From: an uncultured Clostridia bacterium
GTDB lineage: Bacteria > Bacillota > Clostridia > Christensenellales > UBA1242
Length of the DNA stretch: 64,000 bases
Assembly (NCBI GenBank): GCA_947366895.1
Contig: CANBBP010000004.1
Location: 1-64,000, forward strand
Direction: 5' to 3'
Position numbers and translations under genes: made by a program. Shown here one piece after another: positions 60,211-64,000 of the stretch. Within the stretch, counting starts at the first letter, position 1. Each line of letters starts with the position of its first letter. The notes below the pieces were generated by a model. It saw only the letters and a list, made by a program, of their open reading frames with translations. It was not told where the DNA came from and searched no databases.

Positions 60211-60240
60211 AAAAGCCACCAATAAAATAGTGACTTTTTT
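60211..60240 (-). terminator. terminator after the gene ending at 60245
   Basis: Minus-strand arms AAAAAAGTCAC and GTGGCTTTTTT pair with one G-U, followed by T-rich sequence. Confidence 0.65.
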
Positions 60241-60244
60241 AATA

Positions 60245-63200
60245 TTAAATTTTTTCTTGGAATTTTTTAACACGAGTGTCAATCATTTGTTTTGCGATTT
60301 CTATTGAATTATCGTTTTCTAATTTAACTTCAGTTGTGCCAAAAACAGCAATTAAAGTTGAATACTTTATAACAAATTTTACATATATGTTATTCCCTAT
60401 TCCTATAGAAAAATGTTGCTTGGTTCCTTTAGGTTTTGCGTTAGGTTGCTTTAAAGCATAATCTTTAAGTTCACCAAAATATCTTTTTTGATTAGCTGGT
60501 AAAGTATCAAATGCACTATCAAAATCTAATTTTTCTACTTGGCTAGATCTTGTTTGTGTTAGGTTAGAATTACTATTTTTGATTTCATCATTATTTATTT
60601 TTTCTTCTAATTTTTCTTCTAACTTAATTTGCGAACTTTTAAGTTCTTTTTGTGCATCACTAACTTCACGAATAGCCCTCAATAATTCTTCATACTTACT
60701 ATCTTCTTTTTGTCTATTATACTCAGCAACTTTATTTTCAAAGTTTTGTGACTCTTCTAACAATCTATTTTTTTCTATAGAATTTTCATTTATTGCAAGT
60801 TTTTGTTCCTTAATTTGCTTTGCTTTTGAGTAGAATCTCATTAAATCATTAATATCATAATCTATCATATCTTGGTTATTAAATGGGACCCATTCAGGAT
60901 TATTTGCAAATTGAATTAATAAAAATTGCATTAACATTTTTTCTATTTTAGCCAACTTATCGCTTTTTGCTTTTTCCTCATCACTAGCAACTTGATATTT
61001 TGCCATTTTTAAAATAGTTTCACGTAATTGCTGGATTTCTAAATCTTTAAATCCATCGCTATTCATTACAACCTGTGGAGAAGCAATATTTGACATCATA
61101 TTTGTAGGCACAACTTGTATAGTAGGAGGAACTTGACTAATAACTTGTGGACCTACATAACCAGCATATTGACCATTATTATATCTTATATCTTCGATAT
61201 TAGATTTTCTATCCTTTTTGCGTCTTTTAGAAAGAAGAAGAATAATAGTTAAAAGTAATAATAAAATTATAAGACCAATAACAACATATAACCAATTATC
61301 TTTTAAAAATTCTGAAAAATTATCAGCAGGTGATTGCTGTTTGTTATAAATAAAGCCTTTAGTTTGTTCATTATCAGATAAAACCTCACCATCAATTTTA
61401 AATTCGTAGTTAGGATTATTAAGTTTTAATTCATATGAATAAGTTTGTCCACTAATCATGTCCTCAGGTTTTACTTCAACTTTATTCGCACCACTACCTG
61501 TATAGTATTTAATATCAAATAAATTATTTTGTTCAGAGTTTTCAAGGTCAACAACAGGATAGCCATTTTTGTTGTTCCATGTTCCAACAATTTGAGCTTT
61601 TTTAATTTCCCAAGTAAGAGTAATTTCCTCAAACTCATTTTGTCTTACTGAAAAAACATTTCTACTTTCTTGAGATTTCCATGTGTACCCATGTGTTGTT
61701 AAACGGATAGTAATTGTATAAATATCAGCATCTATTCCTATTGTTTCGCTACCACTTACTATTTCCATTATTTCAGGATTAAACCCAATAATTTGATTTG
61801 TTATATCAACTTCTTCTCCTGTATAAATAAGTTCAGGGAATGTTGGTAGTTCTAACACAACTTTTTCTTGTTCTTCAATTTCCCAAGTAAGTTCAATTTC
61901 ATTTGTGTTTGCATCTTCATCTTCCCAACGATAACTTATATCAGTAAGTATAATTTGTATGGTATAAACTCCAACTTCCGTTCCAGTAATTTGTCCAGAA
62001 ACTGACATTATTGATGGTTTAAAATTAAATTCAGCAGCATGTTCAGTTAAATATGTGACTATATTAAATTCTTCACCTGTATAAGCTAAAATTGGCATTG
62101 TTGGTTTTTCAACAAAAGTTCTTCCACCTTCTCCTGTTGTAAAATGATGAGAAGTTTCACCAACAAGTTCTATGTTATCTAAATACTCGCTTTTAACTAT
62201 AATCTCTTTTGTAAACTCACCATTAACAGCACCAATTACTTCATTTACATCTACTAAATTTCCATCTTTATCTTTAAATTGATATTGAGTATAAGTTTTA
62301 TAATCTGCATAATCTGACACTATTTCAGCAGAGATACCAACTTTAGACCAACGGTCTATGTTAATAACAATTTTATCTACATCTATTGTTATAGGTAAAA
62401 ATCTTTCTTTCCAATAAAAGTTAGTAAGTGAATTTTTAAGTTTAAATTCAAGTACATATTTTCCATAATTAATAGCTTTAATTTCTCTATCTTCTTCACT
62501 TTCAAAACTTTCATTAAGACCAGTATAAACTTCTCCATTTCTTAAAATATCTATATCATAATATAAATACCAATCATTTTGTAAATTGCACATTTGGGCA
62601 AAATTATGAATTTCGGCATCAAATATAGTCCATGAATTATTATAAACTGGTATTTCTAAATACTTTGGTGCAATTTCCCAGTTTAAAGTAGTTTTAAGTC
62701 CGGCAGGCATTGAACAATTTTCAAAGTTGTCAGTATTAAAAAGACTATAATCAATAGCATATGAAACCCTGTAACTACCCAATACACTTACATTACTTTG
62801 AGAGGTGTCACCGGTATATTTAATACAATTTTCAAGTTCTTCAGGTACATTTATAAGTTTAAGAGTATAACTAACTGCTGCACTTTCATCTTTTGTTCCT
62901 GTTCTTCTATATTCAAGATTTCCTGTATAAGGAGTTTCAGTTTTTCCATTATTTACTATATATCCCCAAACTATATTACTTGTATCAACATTTGCTTTTG
63001 CAATATTAAAAGCAATTGATGTAATAAAGTCTGGAGCATTATAACAGGAAGAATCATAAATAAAACTTATATTAATATTATATGACCCTGCATTTTTAAA
63101 TACAATTTGCCCATTTGAATTACAATCAACTATATTAGCTTTAAGATTGGAAGAAATAGTATCTAAACCCACAAATTCAATAATATGGTTTAAACCATCA

Positions 63201-64000
63201 AACCTAATGTTTGTTATTTCATGATCATCGGCATCTATCCATTTTTGTTGTATCATATCATAAGTAGCAATAATATCATCATGGGTATATTGCAATTTTA
63301 AATTAGAAACATCAAAATTGCCTTTTACAATTTCAAAATCAAAGTTATCACAATCTTCTGAAACAATTGTGCCACCTTCCATTTCTGCACTAACAGTTAT
63401 AACTGCATGATATTTACCTACTAAAGTAGGTATTGTTGTAGAACCATTATCTTCAATAGTGCCATCACTTTTAACATTGTAATAAGTAATAACTATATCA
63501 TCTTTTGTAAGGCCACTATCATTAACGGTAAAGTTTATTTTTACATCAAAAGGTATGCCTGTATAAAAATAAGTTTGTTCTAAAGCTCTATCATTAAGTG
63601 TTATATAAAGTTGTACAACAACTTTATTTGTTCCAACGGAAAACTCTCGAGTAGGAACAGTTGGGTTTAACACATAACTTCCAGAAAACTCTGCTTTTAA
63701 ATTTGCTTCTACAATATAACTTGTTTCTTTAGTTTTATCAGAACCTATTTCACTAACTGGAATTTGATTACCTTTGCTTCCATCTTCATTTACTTCGTAG
63801 TAAGTATAATCCACCATTTCATGTAAAGAAATATCTTCCACAGGTCTTAATTTAGGAATAGTAGCATCATTCCAATTTGCAATTAAAGTTGCTTTTTCTA
63901 TTTCCCAATTTATTCTCCAAACAAATGGACTGGAAGAATCTTCATCATAGGTTGTTTTATCAAGTTCATTTGGAGTAATATAATTTGCATTAGAGTTTGT
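60245..64000 (-). CDS. MBG-like repeat surface protein with intracellular coiled coil and C-terminal domain, 5' end outside window
   Basis: The frame is open to the window edge (1251 visible residues); the GTG at 63841 is internal, not the start. The extracellular part has MBG-like beta modules (FVEKPTMPILAYTGEEF, PTFPELIYTGEEVDI, 'WEIEK' linkers). One membrane helix (WLYVVIGLIILLLLLTIILLL, bases about 61213-61290) ends in KRRKKDRK. The cytoplasmic part of roughly 330 residues has a Pro/Asn region, a long coiled coil (EQKLAINENSIEKNRLLEES, KELKSSQIKLEEKLEEKINN) and a compact C-terminal domain (FGELKDYALKQPNAKPKGTK ... FSIGIGNNIYVKFVIKY ... AKQMIDTRVKKF). The C-terminal domain is not recognised. 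Such a large structured inside part is unusual for an adhesin and suggests signalling or anchoring to a cytoplasmic partner. Confidence 0.85.
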   Translation of the reverse strand, partial: TNSNANYITPNELDKTTYDEDSSSPFVWRINWEIEKATLIANWNDATIPKLRPVEDISLHEMVDYTYYEVNEDGSKGNQIPVSEIGSDKTKETSYIVEANLKAEFSGSYVLNPTVPTREFSVGTNKVVVQLYITLNDRALEQTYFYTGIPFDVKINFTVNDSGLTKDDIVITYYNVKSDGTIEDNGSTTIPTLVGKYHAVITVSAEMEGGTIVSEDCDNFDFEIVKGNFDVSNLKLQYTHDDIIATYDMIQQKWIDADDHEITNIRFDGLNHIIEFVGLDTISSNLKANIVDCNSNGQIVFKNAGSYNINISFIYDSSCYNAPDFITSIAFNIAKANVDTSNIVWGYIVNNGKTETPYTGNLEYRRTGTKDESAAVSYTLKLINVPEELENCIKYTGDTSQSNVSVLGSYRVSYAIDYSLFNTDNFENCSMPAGLKTTLNWEIAPKYLEIPVYNNSWTIFDAEIHNFAQMCNLQNDWYLYYDIDILRNGEVYTGLNESFESEEDREIKAINYGKYVLEFKLKNSLTNFYWKERFLPITIDVDKIVINIDRWSKVGISAEIVSDYADYKTYTQYQFKDKDGNLVDVNEVIGAVNGEFTKEIIVKSEYLDNIELVGETSHHFTTGEGGRTFVEKPTMPILAYTGEEFNIVTYLTEHAAEFNFKPSIMSVSGQITGTEVGVYTIQIILTDISYRWEDEDANTNEIELTWEIEEQEKVVLELPTFPELIYTGEEVDITNQIIGFNPEIMEIVSGSETIGIDADIYTITIRLTTHGYTWKSQESRNVFSVRQNEFEEITLTWEIKKAQIVGTWNNKNGYPVVDLENSEQNNLFDIKYYTGSGANKVEVKPEDMISGQTYSYELKLNNPNYEFKIDGEVLSDNEQTKGFIYNKQQSPADNFSEFLKDNWLYVVIGLIILLLLLTIILLLSKRRKKDRKSNIEDIRYNNGQYAGYVGPQVISQVPPTIQVVPTNMMSNIASPQVVMNSDGFKDLEIQQLRETILKMAKYQVASDEEKAKSDKLAKIEKMLMQFLLIQFANNPEWVPFNNQDMIDYDINDLMRFYSKAKQIKEQKLAINENSIEKNRLLEESQNFENKVAEYNRQKEDSKYEELLRAIREVSDAQKELKSSQIKLEEKLEEKINNDEIKNSNSNLTQTRSSQVEKLDFDSAFDTLPANQKRYFGELKDYALKQPNAKPKGTKQHFSIGIGNNIYVKFVIKYSTLIAVFGTTEVKLENDNSIEIAKQMIDTRVKKFQEKI

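Overview
The window is very AT-rich, with short intergenic gaps, AAGGAGG-type ribosome binding sites and many intrinsic terminators. It encodes endospore proteins (SpoIIE and a GerA-type germinant receptor), so it looks like a chromosome segment of an uncultured, gut-type, spore-forming Clostridia-like bacterium (Bacillota). TAA dominates as stop codon, but TGA is a genuine stop (ATGA overlap at 15245-15248), so the code is standard. I see no rRNA, tRNA or CRISPR.

Region 1 (1-23.4 kb) is mostly housekeeping and sporulation, nearly all on the minus strand. It holds a germinant receptor operon (A-B-C subunits, 4432 to 184), tilS, spoIIE, a HIT protein, a U32 peptidase, leuS, a DUF1538 membrane protein with two PII-like proteins, a CadC-like sensor with a Cd/Zn/Pb P-type ATPase, a small TSCPD protein, a short-chain dehydrogenase and a membrane-anchored LRR protein. 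The 630-base gap between the receptor operon and tilS holds a candidate small RNA and three DnaA-box-like sites.

Region 2 (23.7-42 kb) is envelope and surface: a cardiolipin synthase, a 3301-residue MBG-type repeat protein with an Asn-rich cytoplasmic tail, an InlB-type repeat protein ending in a DUF6273-like domain, and an ABC transporter of ATPase-FtsX type.

Region 3 (42-56.6 kb) is accessory and the most interesting part. After a small HTH regulator, a superoxide reductase with a broken iron centre I, and an FAD oxidoreductase interrupted by an in-frame TGA, there is a phage-like control module. It consists of an XRE repressor and an ImmA/IrrE-type protease (probably joined by slippage on a run of nine A), divergent from an ArpU/RinA-like activator across a promoter carrying two inverted operator half-sites. 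Next come an RHS toxin-like protein with a membrane immunity-like protein, an RHS fragment, a holin-like protein, and a three-gene operon of tail-fibre-like proteins. The RHS, holin-like and tail-fibre-like transcription units each begin with the same 48-base element: five TTAG/TTAT tetramers spaced exactly 10 bp apart, followed at a fixed distance by a -10-like hexamer. No capsid, terminase, portal or integrase gene is visible. My reading is a domesticated phage regulatory circuit that co-expresses an RHS toxin, a possible release protein and receptor-binding fibres.

Region 4 (56.9-64 kb) holds two more type-I membrane surface proteins: a transglutaminase-domain protein with a Lys/Asn-rich tail, and a repeat protein with an intracellular coiled coil and C-terminal domain that runs off the window.
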